From: Paracoccaceae bacterium
Lineage (GTDB): Bacteria; Pseudomonadota; Alphaproteobacteria; Rhodobacterales; Rhodobacteraceae
Assembly: GCA_030626365.1 (NCBI GenBank)
Contig: DAOUPC010000167.1
Location: 1 to 6,529 of the forward strand
Direction: 5' to 3'
DNA: 6,529 nucleotides
Of this stretch, positions 1 to 4,681 are shown in pieces; positions within the stretch are counted from its first letter, which is position 1, and each line of letters starts with the position of its first letter. The position numbers and the translations under genes are program-made. The notes below the pieces were generated by a model. The model saw nothing but the letters and a program-made list of their open reading frames with translations, was not told where the DNA came from and did no database searches.

Positions 1-75
1 TCCGGGTTCCCGGCATTGCTGAACCGTGCTGTGGCGGCATCTGCGGACCGTTCAAGGGAACTGTCGCGTGACTGA
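1..75 (+). CDS. 3' end of an unidentified upstream gene (tentative)
   Basis: Frame 1 stays open from the window edge to a TGA at 73-75, giving a 24-residue tail (SGFPALLNRAVAASADRSRE and four more residues). It would overlap the csaA GTG start by 8 bases. The third frame is also open, to a TGA at 69-71, and would overlap the csaA start in a GTGA arrangement, but its tail has three cysteines and looks less typical. Both are too short to identify a family. The tight packing suggests csaA belongs to an operon that begins left of the window. Confidence 0.3.
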   Translation, partial: SGFPALLNRAVAASADRSRELSRD

Positions 76-406
76 GATATCGTTTGATGATTTCCTGAAG
101 GTGGACATTCGCGTGGGCAAGGTGGTGCGGGCCGAACCCTATCCAGAGGCCCGCAAACCGGCGATCAAGCTGTGGATCGATTTTGGCCCCGAGATGGGCG
201 AGAAAAAATCATCGGCCCAGATTACCGCGCATTACACGCCTGACCAACTGGTCGGAAAACAGGTGATGGCGGTGGTCAATTTTCCACCTCGCCAGATCGG
301 GCGCTTCATGTCCGAGGTTCTGGTGCTGGGCCTGCCGGATGCGTCAGGTGAAATCGTGCTGATTGGCCCGGACGGGCCGGTTGCAACCGGCGGGCGGATG
401 CACTGA
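68..406 (+). CDS. csaA: CsaA-type tRNA-binding domain protein (putative export chaperone)
   Basis: A 112-residue protein consisting of one OB-fold tRNA-binding domain, the usual full length for CsaA. Recognisable segments are DIRVGKV (13-19), PEARKPAIKLWIDFG (26-40), KKSSAQIT (46-53), VAVVNFPPRQIG-like residues (68-78) and SEVLVLG (82-88), which closely follow Bacillus subtilis CsaA. Family members are cytosolic homodimers that bind tRNA; a chaperone or secretion role was proposed in B. subtilis, but the physiological role in Proteobacteria is unclear. The GTG at 68 is preferred over an ATG at 26 because AAGGGA (54-59) sits 8 bases upstream and the protein then matches family length. The final TGA shares its A with the ATG of the following dehydrogenase, indicating translational coupling. 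Confidence 0.9.
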   Translation: MTEISFDDFLKVDIRVGKVVRAEPYPEARKPAIKLWIDFGPEMGEKKSSAQITAHYTPDQLVGKQVMAVVNFPPRQIGRFMSEVLVLGLPDASGEIVLIGPDGPVATGGRMH

Positions 407-1356
407 TGCGGCTGTTTATTGCACGCCCGATGCCAGAGGCGGTCACTGACCGGGCGATGGCGGCGTTTGACACCACAATCCGGGCGGACAACACGCCACT
501 GGATGGTGGCGAGATGCGCCAGGCCTTGCGTGATTTTGATGCGGTGATCCCGACGCTGGGTGATCAGTTTTCGGCGGATGTGTTTGCCGATGTTGCGCGC
601 CCGCGCTGCCGGTTGCTGGCCAATTTCGGGGTTGGTTATAATCATATCGATACGGTTGCCGCCGGGGCAGCAGGGGTGCAGGTGGCCAACACGCCCGGTG
701 CCGTGACGGACGCCACCGCCGATATCGCCCTGACCCTGATCCTGATGAGCGCAAGACGCGCCGGCGAAGGAGAGCGCCTGCTGAGGGCCGGCAAGTGGGC
801 GGGTTGGCACCCGACACAGATGATGGGCCTGCACGTAAGCGGCAAGACCGTGGGCATTGTCGGCATGGGCCGGATCGGGCAGGCCGTTGCCCGGCGCTGT
901 CATTTCGGGTTTGGCATGAAGGTGCGGTATTTCAGCCGATCGGCGAAAAAGCTGGCGTTCCCGGCAGAGGCAGTTGCCAGCCTGACGGATCTGGCGGCAT
1001 CGGTCGATGTGCTGGTGGTGGCGGTGCCCGGTGCAAAGGAAACCTATCATCTGATCAACGCAGATGTGTTGGCGGCGATGCGCCCGACCGCCCATCTGGT
1101 CAACATCGCGCGTGGTGACATTGTGGACGAGGCGGCGTTGATTGCGGCGCTGGAAACGGGAACGATCGCCGGGGCGGGTCTGGATGTTTATGAATTCGAA
1201 CCACAGGTTCCGGCCGCATTGCGCCAGATGGAGCAGGTGACCCTGTTGCCACATATGGGCACGGCGGCGCTGGATGTGCGCACCGCGATGGGGCATATGG
1301 CGCTGGATAATGTCGCGGCGTTGGCGGCAGGCAGGGAATTACCGAACCGGGTTTGA
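406..1356 (+). CDS. D-isomer-specific 2-hydroxyacid dehydrogenase, glyoxylate/hydroxypyruvate reductase type
   Basis: A 316-residue cytosolic oxidoreductase with the two-domain formate/glycerate dehydrogenase layout. The substrate loop NFGVGYNHID lies at 73-82 and the Rossmann motif GMGRIG at 153-158. Arg236 (NIARGDIVDE), Glu265 (LDVYEFEP) and His283 (LLPHMGTAA) form the expected catalytic triad. After the second Rossmann strand the residues are YFSRS (175-179), with no acidic residue where NAD-specific enzymes carry Asp; Ser-Arg-Ser there favours NADPH in this family. The likely reaction is NADPH-dependent reduction of glyoxylate or hydroxypyruvate, but related 2-oxoacid substrates cannot be excluded, so no gene symbol is given. 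The start overlaps the csaA stop by one base (TGATG), so it is co-translated with csaA. It converges on tdk with a 54-base gap in which I see no convincing terminator. Confidence 0.9.
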   Translation: MRLFIARPMPEAVTDRAMAAFDTTIRADNTPLDGGEMRQALRDFDAVIPTLGDQFSADVFADVARPRCRLLANFGVGYNHIDTVAAGAAGVQVANTPGAVTDATADIALTLILMSARRAGEGERLLRAGKWAGWHPTQMMGLHVSGKTVGIVGMGRIGQAVARRCHFGFGMKVRYFSRSAKKLAFPAEAVASLTDLAASVDVLVVAVPGAKETYHLINADVLAAMRPTAHLVNIARGDIVDEAALIAALETGTIAGAGLDVYEFEPQVPAALRQMEQVTLLPHMGTAALDVRTAMGHMALDNVAALAAGRELPNRV

Positions 1357-1410
1357 TCGACAAAGCGGCGGTTCATCGCGCGCGGCAGGCTTTCGTCGTG
1401 CGGGTTCGCG

Positions 1411-2010
1411 CTATGTCTGGTTTTCGGCTGGCCTGTCACCCATGGCTTCGCGCCAGTGGCGGCGACACAGCGAAACATAGGTTTCGTTGCCACCGATATG
1501 CACCTGCGCGCCCTGCCTGATCGGGCGGCCCTGATCATCCTGACGGATCACCATCGTCGCCTTACGCCCGCAACGGCAGATGGTGCGCACTTCGCGCATT
1601 TCGTCGGCAAGGGCCAGCAGGGTGGCAGATCCGGGGAACAGTTCGCCCCGGAAATCAACCCGCAGCCCATAGCACAGTACCGGCAGGTTCAGGTCATCCA
1701 CCACACGGGCCAGTTGCCAGACCTGATCGGACAAAAGGAACTGCGCCTCGTCCACAAAGACGCACGCCACCGGCCCCTGATCCAGACGCGCCCGGACCAT
1801 GGCAAACAGATCGTCATTTGCGGTAAATGTGTCGGCCTCGGCCCCGATTCCGATTCGCGAGGCAATGCGCCCGGTTCCGGCCCGCCCGTCGACCTGTGCC
1901 GTCAGCAGATAGGTATCCATGCCATGTTCGCGATAGTTGTGCGATGCCTGAAGCAGAACCGTGGATTTGCCCGCATTCATTGTTGAGTAGTTAAAGAAAA
2001 GCTTTGCCAT
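1411..2010 (-). CDS. tdk: Thymidine kinase, type II
   Basis: A 199-residue kinase that phosphorylates thymidine to dTMP with ATP in the pyrimidine salvage pathway. The P-loop spans 9-17 (STMNAGKST), and DEAQF at 87-91 supplies the Mg-binding Asp and the catalytic Glu88. The structural zinc site is complete: Cys145 and Cys147 (ICRCGRK) with Cys182 and His185 (LCRRH). The lasso loop GGNETY (173-178) holds the thymidine-contacting segment. Length and residue positions agree with E. coli Tdk, so it appears intact. No good Shine-Dalgarno sequence precedes the ATG. A weak TTGCCC-17-TACACC promoter candidate lies so close to the start that the mRNA could be nearly leaderless, though this is tentative. 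Its upstream region is shared with the dyad-rich stretch before the HTH gene. Confidence 0.96.
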   Translation of the reverse strand: MAKLFFNYSTMNAGKSTVLLQASHNYREHGMDTYLLTAQVDGRAGTGRIASRIGIGAEADTFTANDDLFAMVRARLDQGPVACVFVDEAQFLLSDQVWQLARVVDDLNLPVLCYGLRVDFRGELFPGSATLLALADEMREVRTICRCGRKATMVIRQDDQGRPIRQGAQVHIGGNETYVSLCRRHWREAMGDRPAENQT

Positions 2011-2116
2011 GCGGGGGGTGTATGCGCTGAGTTCTGGCCGGGCAAGCCGTTATGGTGCCCCCTGCCATAGCGTCCCTGCCAGAACCATGGCACCCGAATC
2101 GCAGTGACAGAATCAT

Positions 2117-2197
2117 GGTGCCGCCACCTTACCTGCACAAATCCGGGACGGAACAGCCCTTGGGGATGGATCATGTGCAGGTGACGATGGCGGCACC
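2117..2197. repeat. Large imperfect inverted repeat
   Basis: GGTGCCGCCA (2117-2126) pairs perfectly with TGGCGGCACC (2188-2197), and ACCTGCACA (2131-2139) pairs with TGTGCAGGT (2174-2182). The two blocks are separated by short unpaired segments of 4 and 5 bases. Inside, ATCC (2141-2144) can pair with GGAT (2168-2171), extending the stem. The central loop is about 23-34 bases. No T-tract follows on either strand, so it does not look like an intrinsic terminator. It could be a structured leader RNA, a protein-binding site or the remnant of a small palindromic repeat element. Confidence 0.7.
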
Positions 2198-2257
2198 TAT
2201 GGGTCAAAGGGTGGTAAAAAACCACAATAAACTAAAAAACTACGCCCACGTCCCATA

Positions 2258-2286
2258 TTGAAATGGTGCGAAATAACACCGTTACT
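2258..2286 (+). promoter_or_regulatory. Weak sigma-70-like promoter candidate for the HTH gene
   Basis: TTGAAA (2258-2263) matches five of six -35 bases and is followed 17 bases later by GTTACT (2281-2286), which matches only three of six -10 bases. The spacer contains the dyad GGTG-CGAAATAA-CACC (2265-2280), a position where a bound repressor would block polymerase. It would leave a 5' leader of about 125 bases carrying two further dyads. This is a pattern match only. Confidence 0.25.
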
Positions 2287-2330
2287 CTTTAAGCTCCCCC
2301 GAAAACCTGAGGGATAGCCTATCTATGACA

Positions 2331-2357
2331 TTTCCATTAGAAAGCATTAATGGGAAA
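2331..2357. promoter_or_regulatory. Palindromic operator candidate upstream of the HTH gene
   Basis: CCATTA (2334-2339) and TAATGG (2348-2353) form a perfect dyad around an 8-base spacer. It is extended by TTT (2331-2333) and AAA (2355-2357) with one extra base on the right. It ends about 60 bases before the start of the HTH gene, a usual place for an autoregulatory operator. The sequence also contains TTAG-N6-TTAA (2337-2350), loosely like a CtrA site, so its binding protein is uncertain. Confidence 0.4.
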
Positions 2358-2406
2358 TAATCGGTGCCGTTCCCCTTATAGGGTGTTCGGACAGCGAAAG
2401 ACTGCC

Positions 2407-2412
2407 GGGAAG
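2407..2412 (+). promoter_or_regulatory. Ribosome binding site deciding the HTH gene start
   Basis: GGGAAG ends 6 bases before the ATG at 2419. This supports that start over the in-frame ATG at 2440 (residue 8), which lacks a comparable purine-rich sequence at the right distance. Confidence 0.6.
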
Positions 2413-2418
2413 TAATAT

Positions 2419-2877
2419 ATGACCGACATTTGTAGGTATATGAAGAAGCACACCGAAGCACTGGTCAAGGATGTCGGGATCGAGGCGGCCTGTCAGGCAA
2501 CCGGCAAATCCAAGGCGACGCTGGGGCGCTATTATTCCGATCACGCCGAGCATAAAGACCGGTTCATTCCGGTTGATGCCGTGGCCAAGCTGGAAAAGAT
2601 ATCATCGTATCCGCACGTCACCAGCGCGCTGGCCGAGTTGAAGAATATCACGCTGTCTTATGACGAACGCAAACCCAACAGGCCCAACACCGGCGGGATC
2701 AATGCCGATGTTATTGCGCTTAGCCAGCGGTTTGCGATGTTGATGGCCGAATATCAGCAGGCCATGGAAGACGGGATCATCACCATAAACGAGGCCAAGC
2801 GACTGTTGCGCGAAACCTCGCAACTGCAACAGGTACTGATCGACATGAAGCTGCACCTGGAAGAGGAAGGCACCTGA
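2419..2877 (+). CDS. Putative helix-turn-helix regulator, distantly CII-like
   Basis: A 152-residue soluble protein that I cannot assign firmly to a named family. Residues 11-38 include VGIEAACQATGKSKATLGRYY, which reads as a helix-turn-helix: a helix with AACQATG at the turn and a KSKATLGRYY recognition helix. The next stretch, IPVDAVAKLEKISSYPHVTSALAEL (50-74), resembles the region after the HTH in phage CII (CP76-like) proteins, where a target-selection rule is followed by a helix. A Pro/Asn-rich linker (85-94) leads to a helical, Glu/Gln-rich C-terminal half (96-150) that may mediate oligomerisation. There is no signal peptide or membrane segment. The upstream region is unusually rich in dyads, fitting an autoregulated transcription factor. 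Its TGA touches the stop codon of the convergent ketoacyl synthase gene with no gap. Function and target are unknown. Confidence 0.75.
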   Translation: MTDICRYMKKHTEALVKDVGIEAACQATGKSKATLGRYYSDHAEHKDRFIPVDAVAKLEKISSYPHVTSALAELKNITLSYDERKPNRPNTGGINADVIALSQRFAMLMAEYQQAMEDGIITINEAKRLLRETSQLQQVLIDMKLHLEEEGT

Positions 2878-4005
2878 TCAGGCGTGCCGGCGAAGCAGGA
2901 CCGATCCAACTGAATACCCGGCCCCGAAGGAACAGATCAGGCCATGATCGCCGTCGGCAAGGTCGTCGGAATATTTGGCGAATGTGATGATCGACCCGGC
3001 CGAGGACGTATTGGCGTAATCTTGCAGGATATTTGGCTGCTCGTCCGGTTCGGGGACGCGCCCCAGAACCTTTTTGCCGATAAAGTCGTTCATCGCCTTG
3101 TTGGCCTGATGCAGCCAAAGCCGTTTCAGGTTGTCGCTGCTCACGCCTTCGTCGCTCATGTGTGCAGAGATATGCCTGGCAACAATCGGCAGCACCTCTT
3201 TGAATACTTTGCGGCCATTTTGCATGAACTGCATGTCGCGCCGGTCCTTTACCCCATCCGGGCGCGAGCGGCGCAAAAAGCCGTTGTTGTTACGGATGTT
3301 GTTGGAAAACACCGTGGCACAGCGGGTGGATTTAATTTCAAAACAGGGGCCGTTGGCGTCTTCGGCCCGCTCGATCAGGGTGGCGGTGGCAACATCGCCA
3401 AAGATAAAGTGGCAATCCCGGTCACGCCATTCCAGATGGGCGCTGCAAATTTCGGGGTTGATGACCAGGGCAGATCGGATCGACCCCGCCCGGACCATGT
3501 CGGCGGCGGTCTGGATGCCGAATGTGGCGGATGAACAGGCGACATTCATGTCAAAGGCAAACCCGTTAACGCCCAGCAGTTGTTGAATTTCGATGGCAAC
3601 CGCCGGATAGGCGCGTTCCAGATTAGAGGCCGCGCAGATGATCGCATCCACGTCCCCGGCGGTTCTTCCGGCCTGTGCCAGTGCCTTTTGCGCCGCATCT
3701 ACACCCATTTCGGCCATCAGGGACGGTTCGTCATCGGATCGCTGGCGCAACAACGGGTGCATCACTGACGGGTCAAGAATTCCGGTTTTGTCGACCACAT
3801 GGCGTTGTTCGATCCCAGAGGCCCTGACGATGAACTCTTCCGAGGAATGTTCCTGCGCTTGCATGTCGCCAGCGGCGATGGCGGCACCATTTTCGGCGTT
3901 CACCTTATCTGCATAGGCGTTGAATGCGGTAACCAGTTCAGCGTTTGAGATGGTGTTTTCAGGGGTAAATACCCCGGTGCCTGTAATGGCGGCGATATGG
4001 CTCAC
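2878..4005 (-). CDS. Beta-ketoacyl-ACP synthase III-like protein (extended KAS III family)
   Basis: A 375-residue thiolase-fold condensing enzyme. Numbered from the GTG start, the nucleophile is Cys157 (NVACSSATFG), with His299 (WLHQAN) and Asn332 (YANTSSAGS), the complete Cys-His-Asn triad of decarboxylating KAS III enzymes. The C-terminal FGAGYSVGS segment (about 360-368) matches the glycine-rich end of the family. It is about 55-60 residues longer than housekeeping FabH, mainly through an N-terminal helical insertion (about 28-100) that includes AYADKVNAENGAAI and SGIEQRHVVDK. Such longer members occur in secondary lipid or starter-unit condensation (for example DarB-like enzymes), so I do not call it fabH. 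The GTG at 4005 is preferred over an ATG at 4026 because GGGGGA (4012-4017) lies 6 bases upstream, whereas the ATG has no ribosome binding site. Substrate and pathway are not visible here. Confidence 0.88.
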   Translation of the reverse strand: MSHIAAITGTGVFTPENTISNAELVTAFNAYADKVNAENGAAIAAGDMQAQEHSSEEFIVRASGIEQRHVVDKTGILDPSVMHPLLRQRSDDEPSLMAEMGVDAAQKALAQAGRTAGDVDAIICAASNLERAYPAVAIEIQQLLGVNGFAFDMNVACSSATFGIQTAADMVRAGSIRSALVINPEICSAHLEWRDRDCHFIFGDVATATLIERAEDANGPCFEIKSTRCATVFSNNIRNNNGFLRRSRPDGVKDRRDMQFMQNGRKVFKEVLPIVARHISAHMSDEGVSSDNLKRLWLHQANKAMNDFIGKKVLGRVPEPDEQPNILQDYANTSSAGSIITFAKYSDDLADGDHGLICSFGAGYSVGSVLLRRHA

Positions 4006-4097
4006 GATTGGTCCCCCGGGGTTCATGTCATGCGAAACTATCGGGGTGTGCGCGTGCGGGCAAGTGGTGTGGCGCGTGATTGGCCGCCTGAAGGGTA

Positions 4098-4130
4098 CAG
4101 GAAGGGCGCAGGAGGGACGCAGGAGGGGTA
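4098..4130 (-). repeat. Degenerate 11-base tandem repeats, CU-rich in the minus-strand RNA
   Basis: Three adjacent 11-base units on the plus strand read CAGGAAGGGCG (4098-4108), CAGGAGGGACG (4109-4119) and CAGGAGGGGTA (4120-4130), with partial units on both sides (CTGAAGGGTA at 4088, CAGGAACG at 4132). A minus-strand transcript would carry CCCCUCCUG, CCCUCCUG and CCCUUCCUG, complementary to Shine-Dalgarno sequences. The repeats lie between the DUF1127 terminator and the ketoacyl synthase start. In Rhodobacter sphaeroides, small RNAs with CCUCCUCCC loops (CcsR) follow a DUF1127 gene. Here the motif lies beyond the T-tract and no clear hairpin presents it, so the analogy is tentative. Confidence 0.5.
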
Positions 4131-4139
4131 ACAGGAACG

Positions 4140-4212
4140 AAAAAGCGCCGGCACCGGGTCTGTTTGCATCAGGGGTTGTCCCCGTGGTTGCAAATCTTTC
4201 CGGTGCCGGCGC
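4140..4212 (-). terminator. Rho-independent terminator with nested three-tier hairpin, downstream of the DUF1127 gene
   Basis: GCGCCGGCACCGG (4145-4157) and CCGGTGCCGGCGC (4200-4212) are a perfect 13-base inverted repeat. Within its 42-base loop TTTGCA (4163-4168) pairs with TGCAAA (4189-4194), and within that GGGG (4172-4175) pairs with CCCC (4180-4183) around TTGT. On the minus strand the outer stem is followed immediately by five T residues (plus-strand A run at 4140-4144), as in an intrinsic terminator. It ends the DUF1127 transcript about 130 bases after its stop codon. The structure is far larger than termination needs, so it may stabilise a 3' UTR-derived RNA. Confidence 0.8.
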
Positions 4213-4228
4213 GAATTCAGATCGTCGT

Positions 4229-4259
4229 GGCCAAAGGCCGCCCGTCCGATACGGATCGG
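4229..4259 (-). other. Two small hairpins in the DUF1127 3' UTR
   Basis: CCGAT-ACGG-ATCGG (4246-4259) forms a perfect five-base stem with a four-base loop and can extend by one wobble and one G-C pair. GGCC-AAA-GGCC (4229-4239) forms a second stem. Both lie between the DUF1127 stop and the nested terminator, so the 3' UTR would consist of three consecutive hairpins. Confidence 0.5.
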
Positions 4260-4270
4260 GCCTGTATCGC

Positions 4271-4489
4271 TTAGCGGATTTTCTTGCCGCGAGAGATCAG
4301 GTCGATGTCGCCACGGACCAGACCGATATCATCCAGTTCGCGGTTCGACAGGCGGGCCAGCGCATTGCCGGTGACACGGGCATCGTTCCAGTCCGAAGCG
4401 GCGCCAAACAGCGATACGAAAGTTGAACCGATACGGCCTGCCATGTTGAGTGAGCCATAGGTTGTGCGGGTGGTGTCGAAAGCAGCCAT
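4271..4489 (-). CDS. DUF1127 small protein, CcaF1-like
   Basis: A 72-residue basic protein ending in the diagnostic DUF1127 segment NALARLSNRELDDIGLVRGD (42-61), followed by a Lys/Arg-rich tail (RGKKIR). The N-terminal half (MAAFDTTR onward) holds a small hydrophobic patch, STFVSLFGAA (22-31). In Rhodobacter sphaeroides the DUF1127 protein CcaF1 (RSP_6037) binds RNA and affects small-RNA maturation under stress; related short proteins act in phosphate and arginine metabolism in other alphaproteobacteria. I infer an RNA-related stress role from family and context only. The ATG at 4489 is chosen over 4495 because AAAGGA lies 8 bases before it but only 2 bases before the upstream ATG. The gene has its own RpoH-type promoter candidate and a strong terminator, so it is probably monocistronic with a structured 3' UTR. 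Confidence 0.85.
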   Translation of the reverse strand: MAAFDTTRTTYGSLNMAGRIGSTFVSLFGAASDWNDARVTGNALARLSNRELDDIGLVRGDIDLISRGKKIR

Positions 4490-4542
4490 ATCCATTGTCC
4501 TTTATTTGGGTGCGTTGATGTGTTTGTTCTTGTGACAGGCAG

Positions 4543-4569
4543 ATAGGGTTTCGGAATTCACCTAACAAG
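4543..4569 (-). promoter_or_regulatory. RpoH-type (heat-shock sigma) promoter candidate for the DUF1127 gene
   Basis: Reading the minus strand, CTTG (plus-strand CAAG at 4566-4569) is followed after 18 bases by CCTATCT (ATAGG at 4543-4547). This fits the alphaproteobacterial RpoH pattern CTTG-N17/18-CYTATNTNNG except for the final G. Transcription would begin roughly 40-45 bases before the chosen ATG. Stress-sigma control would match R. sphaeroides, where ccaF1 and the CcsR RNAs are under RpoHI/RpoHII. The first TCGGAATTC repeat lies in the spacer. Confidence 0.5.
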
Positions 4570-4589
4570 ACGCAAAATCGCATGGGTCA

Positions 4590-4606
4590 TATGCAATCTG
4601 TGCATA
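4590..4606. promoter_or_regulatory. Dyad TATGCA-N5-TGCATA, operator candidate
   Basis: A perfect six-base inverted repeat (4590-4595 and 4601-4606) around ATCTG. It lies about 20 bases upstream of the -35 element of the DUF1127 promoter candidate, where an activator or repressor dimer could act. The binding protein is unknown. Confidence 0.35.
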
Positions 4607-4614
4607 GGTCGGAA

Positions 4615-4635
4615 TTCTTGTAACCTTCTTGTAAC
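4615..4635. promoter_or_regulatory. Direct repeat TTCTTGTAAC with 11-base period, response-regulator-like site
   Basis: TTCTTGTAAC occurs exactly at 4615-4624 and again at 4626-4635, followed by a looser CACTTGTGAA. Seven-base half-sites TTGTAAC separated by four bases, one helical turn apart, are the geometry used by OmpR/PhoB-family response regulators. It lies about 46-70 bases upstream of the DUF1127 -35 element and about 95-115 bases upstream of the ruvC -35, so either gene could be the target. The specific regulator is not identifiable from sequence alone. Confidence 0.45.
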
Positions 4636-4650
4636 ACTTGTGAAAACGGG

Positions 4651-4681
4651 TGCCGGCGCGTGTCGTTTCTGCGCCGCGGCA
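4651..4681. repeat. GC-rich hairpin in the ruvC upstream region
   Basis: TGCCGGCGC (4651-4659) pairs with GCGCCGCGGCA (4671-4681), with a two-base bulge on the right arm and an 11-base loop. No T-tract follows on either strand, so it is not an obvious terminator. The left arm belongs to the 12-mer GGTGCCGGCGCG (4649-4660), which is identical to 4202-4213 in the DUF1127 terminator. Confidence 0.4.

Larger units (their letters stand above)
2011..2418. other. Non-coding divergent control region between tdk and the HTH gene
   Basis: These 408 bases hold no convincing gene: the short open frames on both strands (2052-2261 plus, 1977-2225 minus) have implausible compositions and no ribosome binding site. 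The left half contains several GGTGCC/GGCACC motifs in both orientations (2054-2059, 2089-2094, 2117-2122, 2192-2197). The right half, from about 2205, is clearly AT-richer than the surrounding genes. It carries small dyads: GTGGT-AAAAA-ACCAC (2211-2225), GGTG-N8-CACC (2265-2280), TAAC-ACC-GTTA (2274-2284) and GATAG-C-CTATC (2313-2323), plus the larger palindrome listed separately. It probably contains promoters for both flanking genes and operators for one of them. Confidence 0.7.

Noticed and set aside
232..1296. 354-codon minus-strand open frame
   Set aside because: It lies opposite csaA and the dehydrogenase; the composition is rich in His, Arg, Gln and Cys as expected for an antisense frame of GC-rich genes.
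1357..1410. Bidirectional terminator between the dehydrogenase and tdk
   Set aside because: Only short, poorly aligned complementary stretches are present and no T-tract occurs on either strand.
1456..1986. 176-codon plus-strand open frame
   Set aside because: It is fully antisense to tdk, whose motifs are unambiguous; the translation looks like a GC-rich shadow and there is no ribosome binding site.
2211..2225. GTGGT-AAAAA-ACCAC as a terminator
   Set aside because: The stem is only five bases and the A run is in the loop, with no T-tract after the stem on either strand and no gene ending nearby.
2052..2261. Possible small gene in the tdk/HTH gap
   Set aside because: The 69-residue product is Pro/His-rich, spans the large inverted repeat and AT-rich control DNA, and has no Shine-Dalgarno sequence.
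2011..2418. Mobile element or phage attachment site next to the CII-like gene
   Set aside because: No integrase, transposase, tRNA gene or flanking direct repeat was seen; the inverted repeat alone is not enough.
2944..3534. 196-codon plus-strand open frame
   Set aside because: It is antisense to the ketoacyl synthase gene with its intact catalytic triad; no recognisable domain is present.
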